From Peptoniphilus gorbachii (GTDB lineage Bacteria > Bacillota > Clostridia > Tissierellales > Peptoniphilaceae): DNA of 64,000 bases. The DNA is taken from assembly GCF_016908115.1 (NCBI RefSeq), contig NZ_JAFBDH010000001.1, positions 310,001 to 374,000 of the forward strand. Direction: 5' to 3'. The position numbers and the translations under genes were made by a program. Of the stretch, positions 8,869 through 17,188 are shown piece after piece (position 1 is the stretch's first letter; each line of letters starts with the position of its first letter). The notes below the pieces were generated by a model. The model made no database searches. It saw nothing but the letters and a program-made list of their open reading frames with translations, and had not been told where the DNA came from.

Positions 8869-10083
8869 TTAAACCAATGACTTTATAATTTCAATGCTCT
8901 CATTAGACAAAATGTCTCTATATTCAGACTCATCTGAAAGTTTAATTTCATTAAAATCTTTTAATTTTCTATAGTCATAACCTTCCATTTGTGGGACTAG
9001 TCTACTAACTATTGAAGAGTCAAAAGCTTCTTTAGTTACATTTTCTACTTGAGAAGAATCTAATTTCAAATAATCATCTAGAATTAATCTAATAATAATA
9101 TTTTCGTACAAATCTATTATTTGTGCCGTTCCAAACTGTAAGTTTAATCGATTCTCCCCGTCATATCTGATGTCTTTTATAAAATTCTTAAGCTTAGTCT
9201 CTAGATCCTTAAACTCGCTTTTTTCATAGACTTTATCTATATAAGAATCGTTTATTGTTAATCCACTATTATTCTTAAATCTTGCATTTAAATTATTTTT
9301 AATTATTTCTTTAATATTATTAACTTCTGTTTCAAAATTTCCTTCCGTCGGTGGAAGTACATTAATAAAAGTAAATCTTCTGGCCAAACCATGTGATAAG
9401 TCATATACATAATTTTTATCAATATTGTTCATCATGCCAATAATTCTATATCTTTGAGGAACATATAATATTGATTTATTCGGGTCTTTTTCAAACCATA
9501 ACGGTATTTTTTTATCTTGCAAAGAACTACTTCCAAATACTGTAAATAAATCACCAAAAACTTTATCAATTTCACTTCGATTTAGCTCATCAATAAATAA
9601 CCATGATGCTTGCTTATCATAATCATATTTTTCTTTTTGTAAAATTGTGTTGCAACATCCTATAATACTATCTACAATGCGTCCATTTTTCCCAGTTATA
9701 ATCTCATTTCCTTCTTCATCAACATCAGGCTGTAATCCACCGATTGTATCGTAAGTTGTCCAGTCAGACATAGCTGTCACTATCTCATAATCAACATTAA
9801 ATACATTACTAATAATTTCGGCGAGGGTTGTCTTACCAGTTCCAGGGGGCCCTTGTAAAATTATATTTCCTCTTATTAGTCCTGTTGCAATGTCTTTCAT
9901 TAAGTTGTCATTATCAAAAAATAAGCCTTTTTTCTGTACTTCTTTATTTAGCTTTTCTACTATTTTCTCTGGAATTTCAAGTGAATAGTCCTGAACATGC
10001 TTTGTCGCTATATATGTTTCATCATATTTCTCTGGAAATAAAGTTCCCTTATTATATTGCTCAATCGTATTTAAATTAGACAT
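8869..10083 (-). CDS. McrB-like AAA+ NTPase
   Basis: A 404-aa motor subunit for a restriction nuclease. It has Walker A GPPGTGKTT (residues 78-86), Walker B WLFIDELNRSE (about 162-172) and MNNIDKN (219-225). The last resembles the MNTADRS signature that marks the GTP-using McrB family. An arginine-rich AAA+ lid follows (HGLARRF). Unlike E. coli McrB there is no long N-terminal DNA-binding domain, so recognition must come from another subunit. It is spaced 3 nt from the upstream gene and 12 nt from the nuclease gene. Confidence 0.88.
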   Translation of the reverse strand: MSNLNTIEQYNKGTLFPEKYDETYIATKHVQDYSLEIPEKIVEKLNKEVQKKGLFFDNDNLMKDIATGLIRGNIILQGPPGTGKTTLAEIISNVFNVDYEIVTAMSDWTTYDTIGGLQPDVDEEGNEIITGKNGRIVDSIIGCCNTILQKEKYDYDKQASWLFIDELNRSEIDKVFGDLFTVFGSSSLQDKKIPLWFEKDPNKSILYVPQRYRIIGMMNNIDKNYVYDLSHGLARRFTFINVLPPTEGNFETEVNNIKEIIKNNLNARFKNNSGLTINDSYIDKVYEKSEFKDLETKLKNFIKDIRYDGENRLNLQFGTAQIIDLYENIIIRLILDDYLKLDSSQVENVTKEAFDSSIVSRLVPQMEGYDYRKLKDFNEIKLSDESEYRDILSNESIEIIKSLV

Positions 10084-10086
10084 GGT

Positions 10087-11385
10087 TTACTCCTTTATAT
10101 CATTAATAATTTGTTCTTTCTTATCTATATTGATTGGATTCTTTTTACTTAATCTTAACTCTAATTCAGAATTTCCAATTGAGGTTATATCCTCAACCAG
10201 ATAGGTAGAAGGATATAAAATATCATCTATTGTCGTATTTGTAAATATAACTACATCTCCTATGTTTATAGCCTGCTGAACTCTTGAATCAACTGAAATA
10301 TTAACAATATTATTATTTTTTGATAAGTCTATTTTTTTAGGATCTACAGCTAATGGTTTGATTACATTAGTGATATATTTGCTGTCACTTTCTAAAAATA
10401 CAAGTCTATAGACATCTAATAAGTTGTATTTTTCGGCTATATCTTTAATTTCATCATAAGAAATAAGATACTCGTAATTGTAATTTTTTATAATCTTTAC
10501 TTTATTTCTACTAACTTTTATTGAGTTTAAAAGAATATAGCTGTATAAGGATAATTTAACTCTATTTCTAACATCCTTCTGGACTTGCTTCTTGAAGTAA
10601 TTTGAGTAATTATAATATTTTTCTTCTCTATCCGTTAAATTTTTAAGAGTTAATGCATCAATTTTAGATACGCTTTCTAGTATTTTATAATATGATTCCC
10701 AAGTTTTATTAATTTTGTCTTTTTCCATTCTAAACAATCTTTTAACTTCATATCCAGTAAAATTCATAGCCTGCATGGTATAATAAAAATCATCATTATC
10801 AAAGTTAAAAAACTCGTGTAAATCAACCTTATTATTAGAGGGTTCCTTCATTGTATCTATTATATTCACAAAGAAATATTCAATATTATTTATTGGTTCA
10901 GAAAATAAATCTCCTTGAATGATATCATTGTCTTCACATTCATCCTTGTCGTTTAACAATTTACTTATTACACAAAATAAGAAGAATTCAACTGTGTAAG
11001 GAATATATTCTGGTAATGCTTTTACAGATGTAACTTGGTTAATTTTGTTTATAATCTCATTGTTATTATAATGAATTATTTTTAAAAGCATGTCCCCATA
11101 TTTAGTAACTTCCTCAGTTTTCGTTATTAAACCACACTTTCTCAATATCTCGGTGTATTGATGATCTATAGTGTTATTAAACTTAACTTCTTCCAAGTTT
11201 CTACAAAGATTCGTAATTGCTTTTGTATTTGAATTGTATAAACTCAAGTGTCTTAGTTTGAATCCTTTACCTGGTTTAATAGTTCCGTCCTTGTTGTATC
11301 CTTTTTGGTTTCTAGGTATCAAGTGATCTTCTTCAAAAACCATATCTAATAGATCAAGCTCTTCATCTTTAATCCATTTTCCCAT
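10087..11385 (-). CDS. Uncharacterised protein of the restriction operon
   Basis: A 432-aa protein not recognised at family level. A winged-helix-like stretch (YTEILRKCGLITKTEEVTKYGDMLLKI, about residues 78-104; quoted here only to locate it) suggests DNA binding. The C-terminal third is rich in beta strands. It is spaced 3 nt from both neighbours, between the second methyltransferase and the McrB-like ATPase. In BsuMI the comparable position holds a third restriction gene (ydiR), so it may be the recognition or adaptor subunit. That role is inference from position only. Confidence 0.6.
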   Translation of the reverse strand: MGKWIKDEELDLLDMVFEEDHLIPRNQKGYNKDGTIKPGKGFKLRHLSLYNSNTKAITNLCRNLEEVKFNNTIDHQYTEILRKCGLITKTEEVTKYGDMLLKIIHYNNNEIINKINQVTSVKALPEYIPYTVEFFLFCVISKLLNDKDECEDNDIIQGDLFSEPINNIEYFFVNIIDTMKEPSNNKVDLHEFFNFDNDDFYYTMQAMNFTGYEVKRLFRMEKDKINKTWESYYKILESVSKIDALTLKNLTDREEKYYNYSNYFKKQVQKDVRNRVKLSLYSYILLNSIKVSRNKVKIIKNYNYEYLISYDEIKDIAEKYNLLDVYRLVFLESDSKYITNVIKPLAVDPKKIDLSKNNNIVNISVDSRVQQAINIGDVVIFTNTTIDDILYPSTYLVEDITSIGNSELELRLSKKNPINIDKKEQIINDIKE

Positions 11386-11388
11386 AAT

Positions 11389-12687
11389 TTACCTCCTAGC
11401 ATAAAACAATAATTCATCTACTTCTTTTTTTCTAGCACCAACTCTACTTTGATAATTAAGCCTTGGAATGATATATGGATTTTCATCATATTTTACAATG
11501 TCATTCAATTTTTCAAATATACTTAATATTTCTCTCCTTCCTTGCATAGATACCGTTTTTTCTCCATGGTTCCAATGATTGTTTTCATCATAGTAGCTAA
11601 TTAATATTTCATTTGTCTTTAAGTTATCTATTAAATCTGTTAGCTCGTTTATAAACGAATCTCTATAGCAATACTTTGAAGTAAAATTATCTTCCATGTT
11701 TTGACCTCTAACAAATTCAAATCCATTTGCGTATGTTATAACATCTTCTATTTCATGATATTTTGCGATAAAGTTAAGCATGTGATAATAGGCTGAGTAT
11801 TGTCGGAAATTGTATGGCGGATCAATATACAATATTGATTCTGTACCGTCTTTTATTAGCTTCTGAATTTTAGGCTCTTTATATAAATCATTTGCATCTT
11901 TTCTATAAACTTCAAATTCATTTCCTGTAGGATAGATATTAAGTATAATAGGCTTTAACTTAAAGTCTATTAAAGCGTTTGGATAGAGTTTTTTTCTATT
12001 GAAATCATGAAAAGTTCCATTCACATTTGCATTCAAAGTTACTTCTTCAATTACGCATGTTAGTAGAATGTAAAACTCATTTTCTTTTAGAATTTTATTC
12101 TTTTTCCAAGTTTTTATTGTATAAAGTATTTTCCCAAGTTTTTTTGCATTTTTTTCTGTGAAATAATTTCTATTTCCTTCAGAACCCCTAAGGCTTCTAA
12201 AAGAGGATTTTTTCCCATTTTTGCAGTAATAATCAAAGAATAACGACTCCTCTTCATTTAAGTTATCAATATCAAGATTATTTAAATAATTTAACACAAT
12301 TGCAAGAGGAATAATTTTTTCTTTAAATTTTAGTCTATCAAAATAATTTTCATCAAATATTTTTTCTGCTTTTGCTTTTTTTCTTAGGTTTTCTATATAT
12401 TCATCGATCTCGTTCTTATTTTCAACAAAACCTTCATCATTTATTTCATCTAAAAGCTTAGTGAATTTTGGAAATTCATTGTTTTTTATATAAGCCATCC
12501 CCAAAACATAAGACATTTCGTTAATATCATTACTAACAATTGAGTATCCTCTTTGCTTAAAATATTGACCAACATTTGTTGTCCCTGCAAACACGTCAAG
12601 AAAAACTCCACTTTCTAAATTCTTTTTCATTAGAAATTCGTGTATTTCTTTTATAATCGCTTTTTTATTTCCAATATATTTGTCCAT
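11389..12687 (-). CDS. Dam-class (D12) DNA adenine N6-methyltransferase, second
   Basis: Transfers a methyl group from S-adenosylmethionine to adenine N6. The 432-aa protein has motif X-like KYIGNK at the N-terminus, SAM-binding LDVFAGTTNVG (about 29-39) and catalytic YIDPPYNFRQY (about 286-296). A large insertion separates the SAM-binding and catalytic motifs. The gene overlaps the upstream methyltransferase by 1 nt in a TAATG junction, so the two are translationally coupled. Two methyltransferases in one system usually mean one per strand of an asymmetric site. Confidence 0.9.
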   Translation of the reverse strand: MDKYIGNKKAIIKEIHEFLMKKNLESGVFLDVFAGTTNVGQYFKQRGYSIVSNDINEMSYVLGMAYIKNNEFPKFTKLLDEINDEGFVENKNEIDEYIENLRKKAKAEKIFDENYFDRLKFKEKIIPLAIVLNYLNNLDIDNLNEEESLFFDYYCKNGKKSSFRSLRGSEGNRNYFTEKNAKKLGKILYTIKTWKKNKILKENEFYILLTCVIEEVTLNANVNGTFHDFNRKKLYPNALIDFKLKPIILNIYPTGNEFEVYRKDANDLYKEPKIQKLIKDGTESILYIDPPYNFRQYSAYYHMLNFIAKYHEIEDVITYANGFEFVRGQNMEDNFTSKYCYRDSFINELTDLIDNLKTNEILISYYDENNHWNHGEKTVSMQGRREILSIFEKLNDIVKYDENPYIIPRLNYQSRVGARKKEVDELLFYARR

Positions 12688-14066
12688 TAATCTCTACAAA
12701 CAATCAGCATTTCGCTGTTATTTATTTCCTTTCTATTACTAGTTTTATGACTTAATTTTCTATATCTGTGATTAAGACTTTTAACTTCAACAGATGAATA
12801 ATTGTCTTTAAGTATTGAAATTAAGTCCTCTTTGTTCACAACTCTTTTTCTGGTATCTAAGTCTTGATCACTATCTGAATAACTTAACACAATATCTGCT
12901 TTTAGTTTTTTTATTTTTCCTATTAACTCTTTAAACTCATCTAATCCTTTTGAAGGAATACTAAAGTTAGATTGAAATCTATCATCTCTATATCTACCAT
13001 TCATTATTCTTTTCTTGCCAAGATAAGTCTTTTTTTCAAGCTTAGGATAATCATACTTCACCAAAGTTTCCAAGATGTGATAAAACCTGGAATAATGGTC
13101 AATTGTATATGGGGGATCTAAGTAAAATAAATTCACATCCTTCATTTCATCTATATCTAAAAGTTTAATTGCATCTTTTGAAAATACTTTATTATTGTCC
13201 GCATAAACGTTCAATGTTTCAAGGTTTTCAAGCATCGGTTGAAAATAATCTTTTATTTTTAATTTTCTATCTTTTATGCATCTTTTTATTGCAAAATCTT
13301 TTATTTCCCCGTCCTTGTTCGTAACTTTTATTGGTTGTGCAAAGTTTTTGCCCACACTGCTTACAACTTCTGATACAGAGTGTAATAAACAAACCAATAA
13401 CATATCATAGGTGTATTGGTCTATTTCTTTGTTTTTTAGCATATTATCTAGCGCATACCTTAAAGAATCAATTTCGATAGATTGTTGCAAAGAGAAATAA
13501 CCATTTGAATAGTAAATCGAAAATAAAGCATAATACTCTCTTGTTTTAGCGATCTCATTAATTTTTTCTAAATCAAAAATTTCTATAGATCTCCCAAATA
13601 TTTTTTTTGCCATATCTATATTTTCATTTTCTAATTCAGACTTATCATAAAAAACCCCAAGTTCGTTTAATTCTGCAAATTTATCATAATCATTATTTTC
13701 TAAAATCTCTTTTTCATATTTTAAGGGCTCTTCAAAGATCTTATTTAGTTTATTTAGATTGTTTTTGTAATAACTTGTATCCACTATATCTTTAAAGGTT
13801 AAGGTATTTATTTTATTTTTATCAATGCACAGCAGAACCTTAGTTATTAACTTAGAATACTCTTGTATATCATTCGCATAAACAGTATAGTTTTGCGCAA
13901 GCTTATTAGATACAACCCCCGACCCTGAGAACAGGTCGCATACAACACTTCCCTCTTCAACTATTTCTTTTATTTCATCATTTATGTTATCAATTATTCT
14001 TAGCTTACTTCCAAGATATTGAATTACTCGTATTTTATTATTATCATTTTGACTATTACTTACCAT
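12687..14066 (-). CDS. Dam-class (D12) DNA adenine N6-methyltransferase, first
   Basis: A 459-aa adenine methyltransferase with QYLGSK (residues 16-21), SAM-binding CDLFSGSGVV (about 43-52) and catalytic YLDPPYTIDHY (about 314-324). Only distantly similar to its neighbour at 11389, so the two probably do not act on the same strand sequence. It starts at ATG 14066 behind AAGGA, 45 nt after the resolvase-like gene. Protection of the host from the linked nuclease is the expected role. Confidence 0.9.
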   Translation of the reverse strand: MVSNSQNDNNKIRVIQYLGSKLRIIDNINDEIKEIVEEGSVVCDLFSGSGVVSNKLAQNYTVYANDIQEYSKLITKVLLCIDKNKINTLTFKDIVDTSYYKNNLNKLNKIFEEPLKYEKEILENNDYDKFAELNELGVFYDKSELENENIDMAKKIFGRSIEIFDLEKINEIAKTREYYALFSIYYSNGYFSLQQSIEIDSLRYALDNMLKNKEIDQYTYDMLLVCLLHSVSEVVSSVGKNFAQPIKVTNKDGEIKDFAIKRCIKDRKLKIKDYFQPMLENLETLNVYADNNKVFSKDAIKLLDIDEMKDVNLFYLDPPYTIDHYSRFYHILETLVKYDYPKLEKKTYLGKKRIMNGRYRDDRFQSNFSIPSKGLDEFKELIGKIKKLKADIVLSYSDSDQDLDTRKRVVNKEDLISILKDNYSSVEVKSLNHRYRKLSHKTSNRKEINNSEMLIVCRD

Positions 14067-14111
14067 TTTATAAAATTCCTTATGTTCTTATATTTGTTTA
14101 ATCATAGGATA

Positions 14112-14699
14112 TCATCCTAATTTATATTTTTTAACAAAAGCCTCATTAGCCTTCAAGATTTCTTTGTATTCAGTGATCATGTTGTAAAAAGTGGCTTTTT
14201 TAAGACCAGATTTATCAAGAAATTCCTTAGATGAGATTCCATCCCTCTCCCACCTTTCGTAAAGTTCTTCCCAATTATCTGGAAACTCAATTCTATTTCT
14301 CCCTGCATTAGACTTCTTATTTCTAGGTAGCTTAATAATATTTTTATTATTTGAGAGAATAGAGTTTAATACCGTGCTTAATACAGCCTTATTCATCGGT
14401 TGAGAAACTCCGTATTCATAGGTGGATTCTATATCAGAAATTACCAGGTACTTTCTATTTTTAATAAAATATTCTAAAGAGTTGGCAATATCCGATTCAT
14501 TGATTCCAAGAGAAGTTAAACTGCCGATGATTAAAATATCTTCATGGGTCATCTCTTTCATAATTACATCCAGTTCTTGAAAACTTCTTTTATGCTCAAC
14601 ACTGACAAATATATCTTGACTCTTTTTATCTATAACTTCCATGATGTCTTCAAAAACAGATATATCTTCTGTTGTCTTGGTGTAAATATATATTGACAC
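14112..14699 (-). CDS. Degenerate serine-recombinase-like protein with C-terminal HTH
   Basis: A 195-aa protein. The N-terminal 110 residues follow the resolvase fold pattern: IYIYTKTTED where resolvases have YARVST, then DILIIGSLTSLGINESDIANSL where they have LVVWKLDRLGRS. The catalytic serine is replaced by threonine and the conserved arginine of the LDRLGR motif is missing, so strand exchange is unlikely. The C-terminus (about 145-190, ISSKEFLDKSGLKKATFYNM) is a helix-turn-helix. The gene lies 4 nt after the PLD/AAA+ gene and is probably translated with it. The fold is inferred from pattern, not from a search. Confidence 0.6.
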   Translation of the reverse strand: MSIYIYTKTTEDISVFEDIMEVIDKKSQDIFVSVEHKRSFQELDVIMKEMTHEDILIIGSLTSLGINESDIANSLEYFIKNRKYLVISDIESTYEYGVSQPMNKAVLSTVLNSILSNNKNIIKLPRNKKSNAGRNRIEFPDNWEELYERWERDGISSKEFLDKSGLKKATFYNMITEYKEILKANEAFVKKYKLG

Positions 14700-14703
14700 T
14701 TAA

Positions 14704-16803
14704 CTACCTCCTAAAGAGCTTTGCAAAATTACTAAATCTAAAGCCTAACGCCTCTTCAAGTTCTTGTCTGTTCACAGTAATTCTTGAACCCTCCATATTT
14801 TCTGAATACTGAGCTTTAAGCTCAACTGGAAGAGAATTAGCCCAACTTTCTAGCATCTTTCTAGATCCCTTATCAGAGCCCCATGTAATAATTACAATGC
14901 TTGATTTAATTATAAATGATTTTGGTTCATTTTCCCACAATTTACTAATACCCTCTAATGCATCTTTAGATATATACTTAGCATGATATGAAAAGTCATC
15001 ATTCCAATTAAGCTCCTTTGCATAATCTGGTATTTCATAACCAAAATCTGTGAATATGCTTCTTAAAGTTCTAGAAGATATTGCCATCATGTCAGGATAA
15101 TAATCATCAGCGATATTACTGGATTTAATCATATAATCTATAAGCTCATCCACTTCCTTTATCATCCTTCTTAAATATTCTCTGTAAAGGGCATTAGTAG
15201 CTTTGGCTCTCATATTCTTACTGATTCCATCATAAGCCACTGGGTCTATATCAGTCTTAAGCCCTGCACTATAGCGTAAAAAAGGCATTCTCTTTCTTTC
15301 AGGCTCTTCTGGATCACTCACACAATTACTTGCAAAGATAAATAAAGGCTGCTCCTCTCTCTGGCTAAGTTCACAATGATGACTATTCTTTATTTTCTCT
15401 TTTAACCTTCCATAATAAGGGCCATCAATTTCATCGACAAATATAGGTATCCCCTTGTAATCTCCAAGCTTCTTATCAATTACGCCTGTAGGAATAGTTT
15501 TGACAGAAAAAGCCTTTAAATCTTTATTTGTCATTAGTTTTAAAATAAGCTCTGTCATAAATGTTTTTCCAGAATTAGACCCCTTTGATGCTAGTAAAGT
15601 GTATAAGGGTAAACTGGATGTCGGAATATTCTTAATATCAGCCACACATCTTAACTTAGCATGAAATGGCGAAGAAAAAAGAATGTTAAGAAGCTTATAA
15701 TGCGAATCTCTAACCCTATCTGTCTCTCCAATAAAATCTCTATTGTAATTGTCAAAAGCCTCAAATAACAAACTAATGTCATTTTTTACCTCTTCTTCTT
15801 TTGGGTTTAAGTCAAGAGGTTCGTTATCTAAAAAAGCCTCACCAGTACTGAAGTCAAATGTTAGTTTTGGATAATCCTTTTTCGTGTCATTAACATCCAT
15901 CTTTTGTCTCTTTAATCTTTTTGCGTTGACACCGATTTTCTTTACAAGACTAGGGACTATTTCAATATATCCATTCTTGGATTTTGTCTTTACATTGCTT
16001 ACAAGCTCCTTGTTCTTAGTCATAATCTTGTCTGCATCTATCGTATACTTAATTCTCTCATAAACTTCAACAACATCTTTTGGTTCTTCTAGAACAATTG
16101 TCTTTTGTGTTTTTAATGCATCTTTAATCACAGGTATATCTTTCTCTGGACTATCGGTCTTAACAGATCCAACAACATCCTCTGGTATATCGTCTGATAG
16201 TTTCCATGCTGTCTCAAAATCTTCCGTATAGGCTTCATACGCTTCATAAGTATCGTCGACCTCATAGGCCTCCAATTGGTCTCCTGACCAAGCTCCGCTA
16301 GTCATATTTGCAGAACCCTTTATTACCCTTGTCCTACCATCATCCGCCGTAAGAAGATAAATCTTTCTGTGGTCTATGATGTATTTTGGAGACCTAATTA
16401 ACAAAGCTCCTTCGCCCATCATTTTAACCAAGTCTTTTTCCTTTCTTACGGCATCTGCTGCCATTTCAGATAAAGTCATATTTTCTGCAAGTAAATAGGC
16501 TTCTGAGGTAAGCTTATGGAGTTCGCTATCTCTCCTAGTCATAAACCTTCCTCCAAGAATGATTTCTCCATAATCGAACATCTTCATAATTTTACTTAAA
16601 AATTTAATGTCATAAGAGAAAGTTATTGCTCTAATGTCGTTAAATCCAAAAAACAACTCCTCTACATCACTGTAGCTAATGTCTTTGAACTCAACATGAT
16701 ATATCTTGTGCTTAGTGCTTTCTCTTACCTTTCCATCTTCTGCACCGACAATTCTTAATTTCTCAGCATATTGAACGTCATCAAATAGATTTATTTGATC
16801 CAT
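14704..16803 (-). CDS. Phospholipase D-like domain fused to AAA+/SF3-like ATPase
   Basis: A 699-aa two-domain protein. The N-terminal part holds one HKD-type half site: His-145, Lys-147, then GSANMT at 163-168, as in PLD-superfamily nucleases, which often dimerise to build a full site. The C-terminal part holds a P-loop NTPase: Walker A GSNSGKTF (408-415), Walker B IPIFVDEID (452-460) and a sensor-1-like PLFIFASNC (486-494). A linker of about 200 aa joins them. It heads a seven-gene minus-strand run with its own promoter at 16855..16883. I know no named system with this fusion next to a resolvase-like partner, and function is open. Confidence 0.7.
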   Translation of the reverse strand: MDQINLFDDVQYAEKLRIVGAEDGKVRESTKHKIYHVEFKDISYSDVEELFFGFNDIRAITFSYDIKFLSKIMKMFDYGEIILGGRFMTRRDSELHKLTSEAYLLAENMTLSEMAADAVRKEKDLVKMMGEGALLIRSPKYIIDHRKIYLLTADDGRTRVIKGSANMTSGAWSGDQLEAYEVDDTYEAYEAYTEDFETAWKLSDDIPEDVVGSVKTDSPEKDIPVIKDALKTQKTIVLEEPKDVVEVYERIKYTIDADKIMTKNKELVSNVKTKSKNGYIEIVPSLVKKIGVNAKRLKRQKMDVNDTKKDYPKLTFDFSTGEAFLDNEPLDLNPKEEEVKNDISLLFEAFDNYNRDFIGETDRVRDSHYKLLNILFSSPFHAKLRCVADIKNIPTSSLPLYTLLASKGSNSGKTFMTELILKLMTNKDLKAFSVKTIPTGVIDKKLGDYKGIPIFVDEIDGPYYGRLKEKIKNSHHCELSQREEQPLFIFASNCVSDPEEPERKRMPFLRYSAGLKTDIDPVAYDGISKNMRAKATNALYREYLRRMIKEVDELIDYMIKSSNIADDYYPDMMAISSRTLRSIFTDFGYEIPDYAKELNWNDDFSYHAKYISKDALEGISKLWENEPKSFIIKSSIVIITWGSDKGSRKMLESWANSLPVELKAQYSENMEGSRITVNRQELEEALGFRFSNFAKLFRR

Positions 16804-16854
16804 ACATACCTCCTCGACCCGATAGTCTAAAAATTCGTAATCATTCTTATACTA

Positions 16855-16883
16855 ATTATATCCCTTATTCTAAAAATAAACAA
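16855..16883 (-). promoter_or_regulatory. SigmaA promoter of the PLD/AAA+ operon
   Basis: On the minus strand TTGTTT (16878..16883), 17-bp spacer, TATAAT (16855..16860), about 50 nt upstream of the ATG at 16803. A GAGGAGG ribosome binding site follows. Confidence 0.8.
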
Positions 16884-17135
16884 CTATTTTTAGACACAAC
16901 AATAAAGAAAACCCCCAGAATCTAATCTGGTATTAGTTATTCCATATGTGGCACCGAAATCCTTTGATCTGGAGCTTTTTCTAAGTGTATTGGGATTGTT
17001 TGGAAGAAAATTAAAGGGCAGTTTTGAGCTAAGCTCTACAATTGACTTATAGCAACCACATTCGATAAAATAATAGTAGTTACACTTCAACATATTAATT
17101 TATTTAAGTCAATTATGCTCAAAATGGATCAAAAT
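16884..17135. other. Intergenic stretch with weak hairpin and doubtful 67-codon ORF
   Basis: Between divergent cargo genes. A CCCAGAATCTAATCTGG hairpin (about 16914..16930) resembles a decayed terminator like the one at 19132..19160. A minus-strand frame of 67 codons (16890..17093) has no convincing ribosome binding site or recognisable domain, so I do not call it a gene. Confidence 0.35.
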
Positions 17136-17177
17136 GGCTTATATAAGCCACGATTTGATATACAAAATTTTATCAAA
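17136..17177 (+). promoter_or_regulatory. Palindrome and ribosome-site hairpin upstream of the surface nuclease
   Basis: GGCTTATATAAGCC (17136..17149) is a perfect 14-bp palindrome containing a TATATA box, a possible operator. It is followed by TTTGATA (17154..17160) and TATCAAA (17171..17177), an inverted repeat whose second arm overlaps the AAAGGAG ribosome site of the gene at 17189. The stem could partly mask translation start. Confidence 0.45.
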
Positions 17178-17188
17178 GGAGAAAAAAG

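Noticed and set aside
14112-14699. Active resolvase for cointegrate resolution
   Set aside because: The catalytic serine and the conserved arginine region are replaced, and an intact TnsA makes a resolvase unnecessary.
16890-17093. 67-codon minus-strand frame
   Set aside because: No ribosome binding site or domain; covers a weak hairpin and intergenic DNA.
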